Assembly: GCA_023052935.1 (NCBI GenBank)
Contig: CM041297.1
Span: forward strand, 87,329,021-87,393,020
DNA: 64,000 nucleotides
DNA from: Piezodorus guildinii
Lineage: Eukaryota; Arthropoda; Insecta; Hemiptera; Pentatomidae
Direction of reading: 5' to 3'
Shown: piece after piece, positions 1-11,875 of the stretch
Layout: each line of letters begins with the position of its first letter
How positions within the stretch are numbered: the first letter of the stretch is position 1
Program-made: the position numbers and the translations under genes
The notes under the pieces: generated by a model
The model's database searches: none
Seen by the model: the letters and a program-made list of their open reading frames with translations, nothing else
Told to the model about the DNA's origin: nothing

Positions 1-184
1 TGTATTTAAGGCATATTTTTTTCAAGCAATGGTGTACAGCAAATTTTAAGACAATTTTAATTTATCTTCAAATAAATTAACTGAACGTGTCTTCGTCTAA
101 GAGCTTTCAGCTCTGGTTGGACCAGCAAAGCTTACGTTCAATATTCTCTAAATGTCGAAATCGGAACTGTGGTGATTAATACTC

Positions 185-295
185 ATAATTAGGATAGAGA
201 TCTTTATTTAGTACTTGACATCGCTTGATATGCCAAGGACCATCTTTTGACGTCCCTCCGAACGACGGCAAACAGATTTTTACTTCCATAAAAAC
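185..295 (-). mobile_element. SINE-A fragment (decayed)
   Basis: Read on the minus strand, this matches the body of the tRNA-derived SINE-A found at 5.3 kb: a 'gccgtc.ttcggaggg.acgt.aaaag' block, a 'gatgtcaagtact' block and an 'aaagatctctatcctaat' block in the same order. The tRNA-like head and the A-rich tail are missing and there are many substitutions, so it is an old truncated copy. Confidence 0.7.
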
Positions 296-1202
296 ATTTG
301 CTGTCTGAACCACGACCTTGGGTATAAAATATGCTGGCCACTATACCTTAGATGACCCCAGGATAAGTACTTTATTATTAAGAAATGAACATAGAATAAT
401 AAACATCCAACCTTATATGGAAGGTAATTAGTCTAATCGAATTAAGGTATGATTTCTTATCTAAAAGTGAAGAAGGTTACAAACAATTTATCCGTAACAA
501 CAAAGTATCCGCTACAGGTATGATTATTATTCACGAGTTCCGATTTCCTCATCTACTCTCCTCCTCTAATAAACTTTTTATTTTGTGATCCGTTGCTCGA
601 CACTGCATTGATACAAGAGCTAGAGGCCACCCTCGGACTCTTCAATCGGTGAGCCGAGGCATCGAGATAGGAGAAGGCGTGTAGGGTCGTAAACATGCCG
701 CCACATATAATATGCCACCCCCCAGATCCTATCTCCGTAGACCCGCCATTATTTATAACAGTTCTTGATTCCTTCTCCTGTGTAATTATAACTTCTTTGG
801 AGGCCAAGATCGATAAATCGAACCTAGGCAATATCTCTCACGGAGCTGGGTAATTAGATCTCTGCTCTGGCAGTCTTCGTCTCCTCCCACCTCTGCCCTT
901 CTCACTGTTAATAAATAAATAATCGCTATCGTATTTATTTAAATATTATCATATCGAGTGCTGTGGTAGGGTTGGCTGGCTTTCTATAGGAAGAAAAAAA
1001 AAAGAGTTTGATGATAATTGGTACCTTAGGGCAAGACAAGATATAGTGATTGTCCCGTATATGTGTGTTGTAGACTCAACAAAAGAGAGGAAATTTACCA
1101 ACAATAAAAGTTTAAAAAGTTACTTGGAAATATCGGCCCCATCTGACTATCATACAGAAATTGATTTTTGATTTCACAAATTTTTATAATATAAAAAAAA
1201 CT
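296..1202. other. Unique region with a GC-richer block
   Basis: No gene recognised. About 553-905 is clearly GC-richer than its surroundings and is open for 92 codons on the minus strand, but the reading shows no domain, no splice context and no similarity to the other repeats here. It could be a conserved noncoding element or an old repeat. Confidence 0.4.
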
Positions 1203-1424
1203 ACTACAACAACCTCTGAAAGGCCTTGGGCTCAGTGCATATTGAGATTCGTACTGTTTCTAGGCCAAAAGTCATGCAATGACGTCATTAATTAGAGAAC
1301 AGACTCTGAGAGACTGGGTATGCCCCAGGAGGGTCGCCTTTCGCTAAATTACAGAATAAATAAACTTTTGTCACAGCCGGGATTCAAATCCGGGGTCCGG
1401 AGAACTATAAACTGATGTTACTAT
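1203..1424 (-). mobile_element. SINE-B, decayed copy
   Basis: Minus-strand copy of SINE-B. The sense strand holds a box-B-like GGATTTGAATCCCGG, then 'ctgtgac', a run ending 'ttctgtaatt', 'ggcatacccagtctc', and the conserved 3' body ending 'cagtacgaatctcaatatgc...cccaaggcct'. The 5' tRNA head is degraded and about 40 bp is missing internally. Confidence 0.8.
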
Positions 1425-3234
1425 ACATATTTCTTTTTTTAAAATTATTTATTGATCTTTAAATCTTTATTTAACAATACATCTAGTAAATAAGCTGTAA
1501 AATAAAATAAAGAAAAAGACAAGAAGTGAAATCGCCCATTGATCAGCACTCCAGTAAACTTGAAGTCTCGAGGTATCTTCTTTACAGAAATCTCGGATGA
1601 GATAATATATTTAAAACTGTATGTACAACTAAACCATCCCCAATACTTTATCAATCGAACGAAACATTAAGTATTTGTGTGTGTCTCACTCAGTGGTACA
1701 ATAGAATCCTGGTCACGACAGGTATCCATTGCAGCTGACACGCGTTGATCTTGTGACCAGCTGGGAGTATGTCAACTAGTCCATCTGAGTCACCGGAGGA
1801 TTCCAGGAATCCAAAAGAACAACGTCGATAAGACACTGGAAACGGTCATTGGCAGTCAGGCACTGATTAATCGTTGGGAAAAAACATCCTTCGACCTTAG
1901 ATCGTAGTATCTTATAGTAATGTTATTATCTTTAACAATCCTAAAACCTTATTTTTTTGACTTTATGTCTGCAGAAATAGAGGAAATACTTCAAAAAAAT
2001 AATTGTGGAATAATTTATACACGCCGTTATATATGAAATCGAAGGATTCTTATATTTATGCAAATCTTTTGTCCCTTTCAGCAAAACACTTCTGACTACG
2101 AGGAAGCTAGTTAACCTGTTGTCAGTATCACTCAAAAAGTTAAATATTTTTATACTAGTTCGATCTTTCTAAATCCAATATATCAGAAATCAAAATAATA
2201 ACGGAATCAGATCATATGGTTCAATCGATAAAATGAAGAGAAAAGGATAAACGTGTTTAATGGGATCGTATTTTCAACGAATTTCATTCTTATATGGAAT
2301 TATGAATCCCAACTATATACATAGCTTTCCAAAATAAAATTGCTGGGACGTTTACGTAAGATTAATAAGACAAGATCGACTCATGAATAACTGAAGATGT
2401 TCTGACTATCCTTGTTAAAAGAGCTAATATTTGTCCGTAAGGTCCGAGTCACTATGGAGGACCATGAGACCCACCGAAACAACTGACGAAGATAATAGAA
2501 CAATTAGAAGGAGAACAAAAAGAAATATAGAGACGGAGTAAAGAAGAGACGGACAGACATTGGATACAATTAGACAGTGATTAAGCGAGGAGAGCGCTGA
2601 GTGATCAGCTGTTCGAACGCTGTAAATAAATACCCGGCCCGGGAACGAATGCCCGCCAATTAGGCCGCCTAATGCCGGGACTATCTCTTAGGGTTTTATT
2701 GGGGGGAGGGAGAGGAGGGGGTTCCCATTAGTGGGATCAATCCCATCTCGTTCTGTTCCCTACCACGGGAATTAATCGTCCCCGAACGGTTCTATCAGCT
2801 GGAAATAACACGTACGGTCTGTCTGTCCGATTCTTTTAAATACCAGAGGGTGACACTATCTCTTTTGAGGGTTGCCTTCCACTAAGAGGGTGCATGGCTT
2901 TGAACGGCCGGAGGTTCAAACGCCCTCTCACTTGGAAACCAATACTACATGATATATTTAAAATCACCTAGAGTGAGCTTCTAAAAATTCAAAGAATGAT
3001 GTCTACAATAGCCAATAGCGTATCCACAAGGTAAGCCGAAAGGTCGAAAGGCTTGAAAAAATGACCCGTGAGAAAAGCTAATGGGCAATTTACTGTACTA
3101 CTATTTATATTTATGTACACATACTCCTACCTAACTGTTATCTATTATCATTAAATTAGTGTCACCTAAGACACATCGTGTAGTCAAATGGCGAAACCCA
3201 CACGGATAAGCAAAAATTTATATCTTTATTTGAA
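1425..3234. other. Unique AT-rich region with a GC-rich block
   Basis: No gene or named repeat recognised. About 2560-2900 is strongly GC-richer, with ordered motifs such as CCGCCAATTAGGCCGCC and GGGAATTAATCGTCCCC and a G-rich run. Homeodomain-type AATTA cores inside CpG-containing DNA suggest a regulatory element, but this is inference only. Confidence 0.4.
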
Positions 3235-3541
3235 AAAGATACCCGAGCAGCGTGACAGATAGAACACTAGTGTACTATTCTCCGGGTCCTGAGTTCGCAT
3301 CCCGGCTGTGACATATATTCTGCTATTTTAGCTGTAAGGAGATCCTGGAGTATGGTGACCTTCCTGGAGGACACCCTGCCCCTATAAAGTGGGCACGCAA
3401 AATGGAGAAAAACCTGGCGGCGCGTGATCTCAGCCAAATCACCTCGTTGTACGGGTGTTGGCTTAGAAACAGTACTAATCTATATGTAGTAGGCCTAAGA
3501 TCCTTTATGGGTTGTAGAAATACAGGTTGTTTTTTTTTTAC
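3235..3541 (+). mobile_element. SINE-B, near full length
   Basis: The tRNA-like head contains a box-A-like 'gacagatagaacactagtg' and a box-B-like 'GAGTTCGCATCCCGG', then 'ctgtgacatatattctg'. The body holds 'ccctgcccctataaagtggg', 'aacctggcgg' and 'acagtactaatctatatgtag', and the copy ends in a run of nine T. Sequence order equals the 58.4 kb and 61.8 kb copies. The T tail lies at the sense 3' end. The 79-codon minus-strand frame inside it is a chance ORF. Confidence 0.9.
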
Positions 3542-4308
3542 ATTGAATGAGCAGTTTCGCACTTAAGCTAAAACAGATTGGTAACCTGTAGGACAACTCC
3601 TTTCCCCTTCTTGGTTTAGTTAAATGTGGTTAAAATTAAAAACCAATCAATTTTAATAAATCTCTAATGATCCGCTCCGAATTTCAACATATTTATAGAA
3701 GATGATGAAAGAAGAAGAAAAACTTTATTCCAGGATTAAATCCCTTAAGAATAACATAAAATTTGATATAAAATAAAAGCCATGTCTGGCCTAGAACTTT
3801 ACGAATTATGTCTAGAAAATTTAATTTAATTTCAATTTAAATTAAAACAATTTAACTAAATAAAATTAAAATAATATAGAACAAAAACAAGAAATTAATT
3901 CATCTAGCCACAGTATAATACAAAAAAAATACTGCAATAATTAAACTAAAAGAAAGTTTATTAAAAATAAAAATTGAAATCGCCTATATAAATGCATGTG
4001 AAGAAAAAAAAAATTGATTAAAATCCAACTAAAACTATTTCATTGTCAGAAAGTGTCTTTTTGGGGTGAGAGAAAGTACACAAAAAAAAAGTATTTGATT
4101 GTAAAAAGGGAGGTAAGCACTTAGACTAGGAAATAAGGGAATGAGGGACTGTGACAAGTAATGGTTTTAATTAAGTATCTGAATATAAAGAAAAGTATGA
4201 TTAGTAAAAGAGTAATAATTTTTTTTTCCAACCTGAAAATTTTCCATTTTTATGGAATTCTTCCAAAAGGAAAAGCTCTTCCTCTAACATTTTTTATATT
4301 TTTCGATC
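3542..4308. other. Unique AT-rich region
   Basis: A very A+T-rich stretch with short A runs. I see no gene, no named repeat and no convincing regulatory signal. Confidence 0.5.
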
Positions 4309-4514
4309 AGATTATATCAATGCTGAAAGGAATTAGTCCGGGTGGCGGTCATTAAATGAAACAACTAAATAGTTTCAACTATTTTATTGTTTGCCAACGT
4401 TTCGACCCCCTTTGTGGGTCATCATCAGGGCGCATGGTGGGAGAATGGAAACGTTGGCAAATAATAAAATAGTTGAAACTATTTAGTTGTTACATCCACA
4501 AGATTATATCAATG
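4309..4514 (-). mobile_element. Hammerhead-bearing short retro-element, copy F1, with 14-bp TSD
   Basis: A 178-bp insertion (4323-4500) is bounded by the perfect direct repeat AGATTATATCAATG at 4309-4322 and 4501-4514. Inside are 44-bp inverted arms (4360-4403 and 4448-4491) differing at one position, separated by 44 bp. The spacer and left arm carry a hammerhead-like core on the minus strand. On the same strand GGCGGT at 4335-4340 corresponds, inverted, to the 'gaccgcaccc' block shared with copies at 12.3, 54.8 and 62.6 kb. A 14-bp duplication is typical of target-primed retrotransposition rather than of a DNA transposon. No protein is encoded, so it is non-autonomous. A Penelope-like pLTR fragment or a retrozyme-like element are the best parallels. 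Confidence 0.75.
4392..4431 (-). ncRNA. Hammerhead ribozyme-like core (F1)
   Basis: On the minus strand CTGATGA (4428-4422) is followed by a stem-II hairpin GACCC...GGGTC, then GAAAC (4403-4399) and the cleavage-type triplet GTT. GGC after GTT can pair with GCC directly before CTGATGA, giving stem I. Stem III would be a single C-G pair, as described for type-I hammerheads of Penelope-like elements and animal retrozymes. Activity is untested. Confidence 0.65.
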
Positions 4515-4733
4515 TTTAGAAGAACAATACTTATTGTGTTTTATAGTATATGAAAATGGCTACAAGGTTATAAAAGAAAAATATTAAAAATGAAGATTAC
4601 AATTTTTTTTCTGTAGATGAGAAAAATATACTTGATTGAATAACGATGATGTCAAACTTAGTTGGGTTGATTTTATACAGCTTACTTATTTATCCTAATT
4701 GGACAATTTTTAATATAACAATATATATATATA

Positions 4734-4777
<44 letters not shown>

Positions 4778-5298
4778 AATAATTTAAAAAAACATAATTT
4801 TATATTTAATTTTAATAAATACATAATAAAATCGCAGCTTGTGAATGTTTAATATGATAAAATAAATACATAAAAAGAATGTTCAAGGTAGATTTTTAAA
4901 TAATCATAATCAAAAGGTTTTTTATTTGTACGGATTTGTAAACTATTAGTTCAAATAGGTCAAAAGGACTTGAATATCAAAACTCAACAGTCACATAATT
5001 CCCACAAGAGAGTGAGAGACATTTAGTGACTAATGCATGATCTGATTTATACAACCTATAAAAGTCTTGGCATTTTCGTGAAATCTCAATGACACATCCC
5101 GTTACGTTATACGTCAACTATTCCCGGTGTATGTACACGGACCTTTTGGATTTTCCGTGACTTGACACTATTCCTAATACTAATATATTGCAAATTCCCA
5201 AGTTAGGTGTTCAAAAGTCGCCTAAAAAAGTCCTTTTCCGGTGTATTTCCAGTTCTCTGAATCTGCTTATTTTCGAAAAAAAATAAAGCATTTACTCC
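4515..5298. other. AT-rich unique region with microsatellite
   Basis: It contains (AT)n at 4721-4735 running directly into (GT)19 at 4736-4773. Otherwise no gene or named repeat is seen. Confidence 0.6.
4721..4773. repeat. (AT)n(GT)19 microsatellite
   Basis: A compound dinucleotide repeat, uninterrupted in the GT part, so likely polymorphic between individuals. Confidence 0.95.
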
Positions 5299-5608
5299 TT
5301 TCTTTCGGGATCACTTGTAGCTGGGTGGCTAGCATAACAGCATCTTATGCCAAAGGTCACGGGTTCAAACCCGCAGGTGATCCTAGGATTTTTTAATAGG
5401 GGCAAAAAAATCCTTAGTTATGTCGTCCTTCGGAGGGGACGTTAAAAGGTGGTCAGGAGCCTGTGCAATGTCAGGTACTCGTTAAAGATCGCTATCCTAA
5501 TAAAACATGGATAGGCAAAATTTAGGACTCCCACTGTAGCATCGTCCAATCAGCCACAGTAGCATAAAGTGACGTTAAATAAATAAACAAACAAACTTTT
5601 TTCTTTCG
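5299..5608 (+). mobile_element. SINE-A, full length, with 9-bp TSD
   Basis: tRNA-derived head: box-A-like TAGCTGGGTGGCTAGCA and box B GGTTCAAACCC within 'ggtcacgggttcaaacccgc'. The body holds 'cctaggattttttaat', 'gacgttaaaaggtggtc', 'caggtactcgttaaagat' and 'ggcaaaatttaggactccc'. The tail is 'aaataaataaacaaacaaac'. The direct repeat TTTCTTTCG occurs at 5299-5307 and 5600-5608. Such SINEs are transcribed by RNA polymerase III and mobilised by a LINE; which LINE cannot be told from this tail. This is the best preserved SINE-A here. Confidence 0.9.
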
Positions 5609-6164
5609 CTTATGATGACAAATAAAAAATATCAATCAAATATCTTGTGACTACTTCTGATATTAATGAATGAAACTGAATATTATCCGGCTTACGTTAT
5701 GAATAAGGAACGGTCAAAGTTATAGAATTAGTGGAAATAGGCTGATAAAAATAGATAACCAGTTTTATTAGTTTAAAAAAAAAGTTTCGACAGACGTAAG
5801 GATTTTATGGAACTGTCAAATTTATGTTGAGATCTGTCAATGTTCTTATATTTTTTTTTTTCCAACACTATCCAGAAGAGCAGCAAACAAGAGATTACAA
5901 TATTTATAACTGACGCTGCTACCATATAGGAGCCCAGGCTGACACTTTAATTGATACTGATGGCTGAGAAACAGTGATTGATGTGGATTCAACCCGAAGT
6001 GTCGCTTCATCCTTCTTTCGCTTCACCAATACGACGTACAATTCCAAGGACAGTTTGATTTATTCGATCTATCATCATAAATTAAATAATAATTGCTCAG
6101 ATATCCAGCATCTTTTTTGGTACTATACACCTAGTCGCTTGTATAGATTAATGAAACAAAAAAA
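5609..6164. other. Unique AT-rich region
   Basis: No gene or named repeat recognised. A 73-codon plus-strand frame from 5974 runs into the next element and looks like chance. Confidence 0.5.
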
Positions 6165-6440
6165 AAGTAATTTTGTGAATAAAATTGAAGGCTGATACAT
6201 AACTTCACCACTCTTTTATTAAATATTGATGCACAACGTTTCAGCTAAAAAGCCATCTTTAGGTGCGAAGAAACAATTTTATCTGCAAGTACAAAATCTC
6301 TTCCAAAAAAATCAATCTCACAATTTTATCATGCATTAATTTTTAATAAAAGAGTGGTGAAGGTATACATCAGCCTCCAATTTTATTCACAGAATTCGAC
6401 CTTCACCTTAAAGAATCTACACCTTAATAGAAGTAATTTT
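6165..6440 (-). mobile_element. Hammerhead-like short inverted-repeat element, copy F2
   Basis: Inverted arms of about 58 bp lie at 6175-6232 and 6332-6390 with a few mismatches. The direct repeat AAGTAATTTT at 6165-6174 and 6431-6440 is a probable 10-bp target duplication, giving an insertion of 256 bp. On the minus strand CTAAAGA (6262-6256), a GGCT/AGCT hairpin, GAAAC (6242-6238) and GTT appear in hammerhead order. The stem-I strands GCAC and GTGC pair perfectly although they differ in sequence from F1. The third core position G is A here, so this copy is probably inactive. Confidence 0.6.
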
Positions 6441-6565
6441 TTTAGACAAACCGCCACTTTTTAACCTATTCGCATTGTGTAATATTTAAAAAATCGGTGG
6501 CACTAATGTGCCTTTATAAATAAGAAATACTAAACTCAAGCTTTTTTTAAAAAACAACAAAAAAC

Positions 6566-6726
6566 ACTGAGCTGTCAGGGTTTCCCCTTTATGACCCATG
6601 AAGGCACTTGGCTGAGATCACGCTTAGCCGACAGGTTTTTCCCTATTTCGGGTACCCACTTTATAGAGGTCGAGTCTGCTCAGAAGGGTCTCTATACACC
6701 AGGATCTCCCCGGCTTAGTCAACAGA
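6566..6726 (-). mobile_element. SINE-B, partial
   Basis: Minus-strand fragment of the SINE-B body. The sense order is 'tattctgttgactaagcc', 'ctcctgg...agagaccc', 'tctataaagtgggtaccc', 'aacctgtcggctaagcg' and 'tgatctcagcc'. The tRNA head and T tail are missing. Confidence 0.8.
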
Positions 6727-9700
6727 ATAAATAATATATTTAAAATTAGAATCTAATTAAAAAAAAATAAAAAACCGATCCCGAGGAATTATATTAAAAA
6801 GTAGAAATCAAAAATTAAAAGAAACCTCAAAAGTTTTATTTTTAAAATATAGGTATTTGTCCGTTTAGAGGTATAATATTATACAATACTATGATAAATA
6901 GATTTTTTTATTTTTTTTTTTTTTACAAAATTAAAAATAACAGAATATTTGTCCATATGATTCCCGATGACCTTTGCATCCTTATATCAAAAACAGTTTA
7001 TTTCAAAATAACTCTTCGTAAACTATTCTTTACATTTGTTCTTATTTTTAGGATAAATATTTTTAAAAAAAACTATGCCCATAAATTAATGATTCATATA
7101 AGATTAATTTGTTTTGACGTCTTTAGTTTAATTTCTTAACCATAATTGATGTTTTAGACTATTGAGATGTATCTAAAACCAGCAATTATGTTTTATTAGT
7201 TGTTATAGTGCATGATTTTGGCAGTAAGATACTATTTAAGAGGGTTAAAGAAATTGTTGATGGGAATCGATTATAATTGTATTAATAAAAATTTTTATCT
7301 TTTCTTTCTAATAACATCACTTACCTATATGTTCAGTAATTGCAATAATGACTGCAAAAGCTCATAACTGGATCAAGTGTTTAGAAAATATTTTTTAAAG
7401 ATAATGTTGCAAAAAACGAAATAAATTAAAAAAATTAATAGATTTAACAAACCTCACACAGGTATACGTACAACTTATTTGATGTATAACTCAATAATAG
7501 TGTAGCTATGCAATATAATTTTTAAATGTTTTTTTTTAGTTATTTTAAAGTATTTGAAAACATATTAAAACTATTTATACGTTGAGGTGAAATAAGGTAT
7601 TAAATATCCTTCGTGTATATATATATTTTTTTTGTAAGTTTTTTCTTTCTTTATAACATTAAAGAACAATTTTCTCCAAGAAAGGAGTGAAAATCCCGGT
7701 TTGTATGATTTCTCCCATAGTGAATCCTCAGCTGGAGAACAAACACAAGAGGAGGCAGTTTTGTCCAGAGACTCCAGAAATACTACCGCTTGGAGTGATG
7801 TCCTGGACAGAACCCTAACTCATAGCGGGTTGGGAATCAGTCTTGTCAGATTTATAGAGCTCTTCTCTTCCTCTTTCTTATTATTTTCTTCTTCTTCTTC
7901 TCTCTGGGGACTGCAAGGCTTACCAGGAGGCCCCTTCAAAAATTAACTCGAGACAAATTTTACAGCTCTCAGGCATGCTTTTCGTAAATGTTAATGATTT
8001 CTGTTGCAATCGTTATCAAGAAAGTACTAGAACATTCTTAATTCCGTACTGGCCTAAAGATAATTGGTAACCTTTGTGGTGATAATAAATAAATGGATGA
8101 AAATAAATTGTATTCTGGAACGTGTAGTCCTCTATGAATAACAAAAATGTGCATTACAGATGATACTATTCTGTAATTTTGTAACAACGAAAAGTTTTCA
8201 TCTATAACCATAAATATAACATACTTTGGGAAGACTGATTAGTTTAGGAGATAGAGAAATAATTGATGTTTGTGGTTAATAAGAAGGTTTTACGAATGGT
8301 CAAAGGCTATTAACTCCAAATAAGGTAGCACGAATAGCAATGGATTTTTCAAAATAGCTGGATCGGTGTTCAGGTTTATACAAGATTATGGATTGTGATC
8401 TTGTGTTTACTTAATGGGCTGAAGAACATTTGGTAAGCATATCGAGTGGTAAGCATATATATGGAGATTTTTTTTGTTTTGAAAGATAAGAAAAGACACT
8501 AAGGAGGTATTGCCGACGGAAAGAAAGATAGAGCTACTTACATTCTGTATAACAACTAGAAAAATGGGAGTGAATCTAATAAAATAATTCATTAGTCTCT
8601 TGAGTGTCATGTCAAATTTTTCAGACAGTCCGCATTACACGGAACAACCGTATTCAAACTGGGCGAAAACGAGAGAGAAGAGCAGAAACATACGGATTTA
8701 GATCAAAGAAAAAATTCAATATCTAGTTAGCACAAAGATAGTGATTAGCAAAAAATAATCATATTAATTAAACATAACAATAAAAAAAATTAATATCAAA
8801 CAAATTCAGCGTGGTGCGACGGCTACAATTACCAAAGTAACATTGCCACCCACCGAGGCTGAGACAGAACCGATTGGATGGACTAGGAATGAGCTGCTTA
8901 GCTGAAGAGGGACTTAGAGATGAGCTTTTGGTACCTGTCCTCGCTGAGTACCAGGCTTAGGGCTTGGGCTTAGCAATCCAAATTAGAGATTAATTATTTC
9001 AATAAAAATGGGTATCGCTGCAAAAATTTCACTCGGTTACAAAATATCAGGGAATTACCCCATATTGTTATCCCGACTTTTAGTTAACTATTCAGGGAAG
9101 TTAGATAAGACAAAATGGTGAAATATCGGGGGTACAGGAGAAGAATGGGGGTAGCATTGTTTATCTTGGAAAGGTATAATAAACCATATAATCAAAAAAT
9201 ATAGTATTTGATGGAACAAAAGAAACTTGAAGCAGAAAAATATTAATTTAATGGAAAACTACTCAAAAATACCTGGACGAACCCAAATCTAATTTCTTAT
9301 GGAGGCTACTATCATGAATAAATCCTATTTAATCCAATAATTAAAACATGATAAATTTATTTTGAACAAAAATAATTCACTTTTTAATTTTGCATCATTC
9401 TGTGAATATAATATAATATGACAAACCTAGGTCAATATTGTTTTTCACCCTCGAGGATCAGCAGAAATATAGAAGTGGCTGTATATTATATTTATTTGGT
9501 CCCCAATATGCCCATAATAACTAACTGCGGGAAAAATCAGCGACCTAGAGACAGACTGTATATTGTCCGAGTATTGCGCCAAGGAACGTTCAAGGATAGT
9601 AGTGATGGAGTAAAAGTAATATGAGTGCGTTAAAAATATTTTTCTTAAATATGGAAGCCAATTCAGAATGTTCGTGAAAAATTGCTGACACCTATCGCTA

Positions 9701-10494
9701 AGGATTTGACTTAAAACACAAACTTCTAAAGTACTATCAGAAGTAGAAACGACGTTCTCAGAGAAGAATCCCCACACGACGACAATACCCCCTTCTGGGC
9801 GGACTCAGAGGAAGACAACGCGACGATCTGGCTCCTGGGACGCGACAAATCATCACTGACATGACATATGTACGTCGGACGATGTGAAGGAGGCTTTGGA
9901 GTGATGCGCAGGCTAAATATAACCACTGACGTGCACCATCAAATTATGTTTTGCGCTAATTCATCAAGAGCTGAGTTATGGGCCGGCCTATGTCAAACAG
10001 ATTGATTTAATGAGATCTATTTCGGGGCCCTTCCCGCTTCTTTTATCTCCCGCCAGCGGTAAACAGCCTGGATATTCCCATTCGGTTCTCCCCGTTATCC
10101 CTTATTTTATATCCCATCCAGTAGGGATATTGTTCACAATGGCAAGTCTCTTTTACTGTTTATTTATTTTTTTTTATTTCTTGCCATTCAGAACTGTATA
10201 AGATAATATAAGTATTAAATGTGATCGATGTATATAACAAAACTTGAGACTGGCTTGAGGAAGAGAAACCCATTAGAGTAGAATTCTGAGTTAGAGGCTT
10301 CTTCGGCTATCTTCTTTTAGTCGCCTCAAAGGATTATCTGGAATAGTTTAGTACGATTGGATCAGCCATGGGCATGTAATTAAGGCTATCTTTCAGGAGA
10401 TTTTTACTTTCAAAAGATTTTAAACGTAGCCACAAGCCTCATATTGTGGTATTGCACCAATTACATGTTACTCTTAATGGTAGTGAAAGTCTAA
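6727..10494. other. Long unique region, no gene recognised
   Basis: Nearly 3.8 kb without a repeat shared elsewhere in the window. GC-richer pockets lie at about 7690-7950 (an 81-codon plus frame with a serine run), 8805-8980 and 9440-10130. None shows a recognisable domain, and the 110-codon minus frame at 9445-9777 looks like chance. The pockets could be regulatory or decayed repeats. Confidence 0.45.
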
Positions 10495-10713
10495 ATCAGT
10501 TTTGAAACAGTAAGATACCCTCCAGCCATGTTTTTCCCCGATTTGGGTACCCACTTTATCTAGACTAGGTCGGCCCGAGGAGGGTCTCCATGCCCTAGGG
10601 TCGCCCCCCGACTGAAATAACTGAATAAATAATATTCCGCCACAGCCTAGATTGAAACCAGGACCCGATGCACAGTAGACTATTGCTCTATCCAAAAGAC
10701 CATGCCGCTTCCT
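10495..10713 (-). mobile_element. SINE-B, partial
   Basis: Read on the minus strand: head 'gcggcatggtcttttggata' with box A, box-B region near 'gtcctggtttcaatctaggc', then 'ctgtggcggaatattattta', 'ggggggcgaccctagggcat', 'aaagtgggtacccaaatcgg' and 'ggctggagggta'. The 3' third and T tail are lost. Its chance 73-codon frame is not a gene. Confidence 0.85.
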
Positions 10714-11340
10714 AAACGTATATATTAAATTAATAATATTTTACATTCGACAATAAATAAAGTAATATATTTTTGCAAGTGTATGGGTTAAATGTAGTCT
10801 TGTCTAGGTCACCTATTTTTCGAATGATTGAGTAGTCGCAATTAGAATGCAGAGAAAACAAAAATTTGTATTTTTGATCGATGGGAACAGCAAATTAGAT
10901 AACATAGTTGATATTAGCGTGCAACGAGCATAATTATCTACAATCCTCATTTGTATGGTTTGAACCACCTCAATGGTTATTTATATGGATAGAGAATAAA
11001 CTCAAAGTGTTTTGGATCAATCACACCGTTAACTTAATAAAAAAAAATTATGAACAAAATAAACCTGGACGAAATTCATAAATTTGTAGATTCATAAATA
11101 ATTCTTTCATGGCTACCATGGAAACTGGTCTACCTTTCATTACTTATTTACTACTCAGAACTGAACATCGTGATGGATACATTTTTTTATCCAATTAATT
11201 CTCCATTCGAGTTTATCCCATTCAAAAAAAAGCCTCGGTTTAGTTATTTCAATCAATGAAGAAAAATGATAGTGTCCAACGAAATTCTCGCAATTTAAAG
11301 GCATTACTTTAAAAAATAATTTCAGAGCCACTTAAGCAAC
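10714..11340. other. Unique AT-rich region
   Basis: I see nothing recognisable apart from the possible upstream part of the decayed mariner that follows. Confidence 0.45.
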
Positions 11341-11369
11341 TTGTGACATTAAATATGAAGAGGAAGGTG

Positions 11370-11590
11370 TCCTTGACTAGTGCGGCGTTGGTTTGAAAAA
11401 TTTAGCAATTGAGATACGAAGTTGAAAGAGAACACATTAATGGATATTGATAAGGTTCTGAAGGAAGCTTTCGAAAACTTGCGAACTTACCAGAGAGTGT
11501 GGTGTGTCGAAAGATACTGTTAGTCACCATTTACTCTCCATGGGGAAGGTGAAAAAAGCAGTTGTCTGTTCGCTCATGAACTTACTTATC
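11370..11590 (+). pseudogene. Decayed mariner transposase N-terminal region
   Basis: From 11380 one frame reads VRRWFEKFSN, stop, DTKLKE. It matches the end of the mariner helix-turn-helix region, usually '..RRWFEKFR.GD'. After a frame change, the codons from about 11497 read GVSKDTVSHHLLSMGKVKK, which matches the second helix-turn-helix motif (typically VS..TVSRHL..IGKVKK). The spacing between the motifs fits the family. No catalytic region (DD34D) follows and no terminal inverted repeats were found, so this is an old fragment. Confidence 0.75.
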
Positions 11591-11875
11591 AATTAGCTAA
11601 GAGTTTAGAAATTTGTGAAAATTTTAGCTAATAAAAAATAAATTAAGAAGTAAGATCACTTTGTTAAATGGTTGTGTAGTAAGAAGAAGAATCTTAAAGT
11701 ACCTTCTTATTAGTTTCTAGTTCTATCAAACCAGTCATCTCACTTTTTAATTTTTATTTTTTTATTGATTTAAATGTACTAGTTCTAAATGTATCCACCT
11801 AAATATATCCACCTATACGCTATGTTTTTCCTCATTTTTATATATTAAATTTATTTTTTCTATTAACTTTTTTCT

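Noticed and set aside
553..831. 92-codon minus-strand gene
   Set aside because: No homologous motif, no splice context, composition explained by the GC-richer block.
3323..3562. 79-codon minus-strand frame
   Set aside because: Antisense of a SINE-B copy.
5309..5400. tRNA gene from box A/box B in SINE-A
   Set aside because: No cloverleaf with a paired acceptor stem can be formed by eye, and the same sequence recurs seven times joined to a constant body and an A/C-rich tail, so it is a SINE head.
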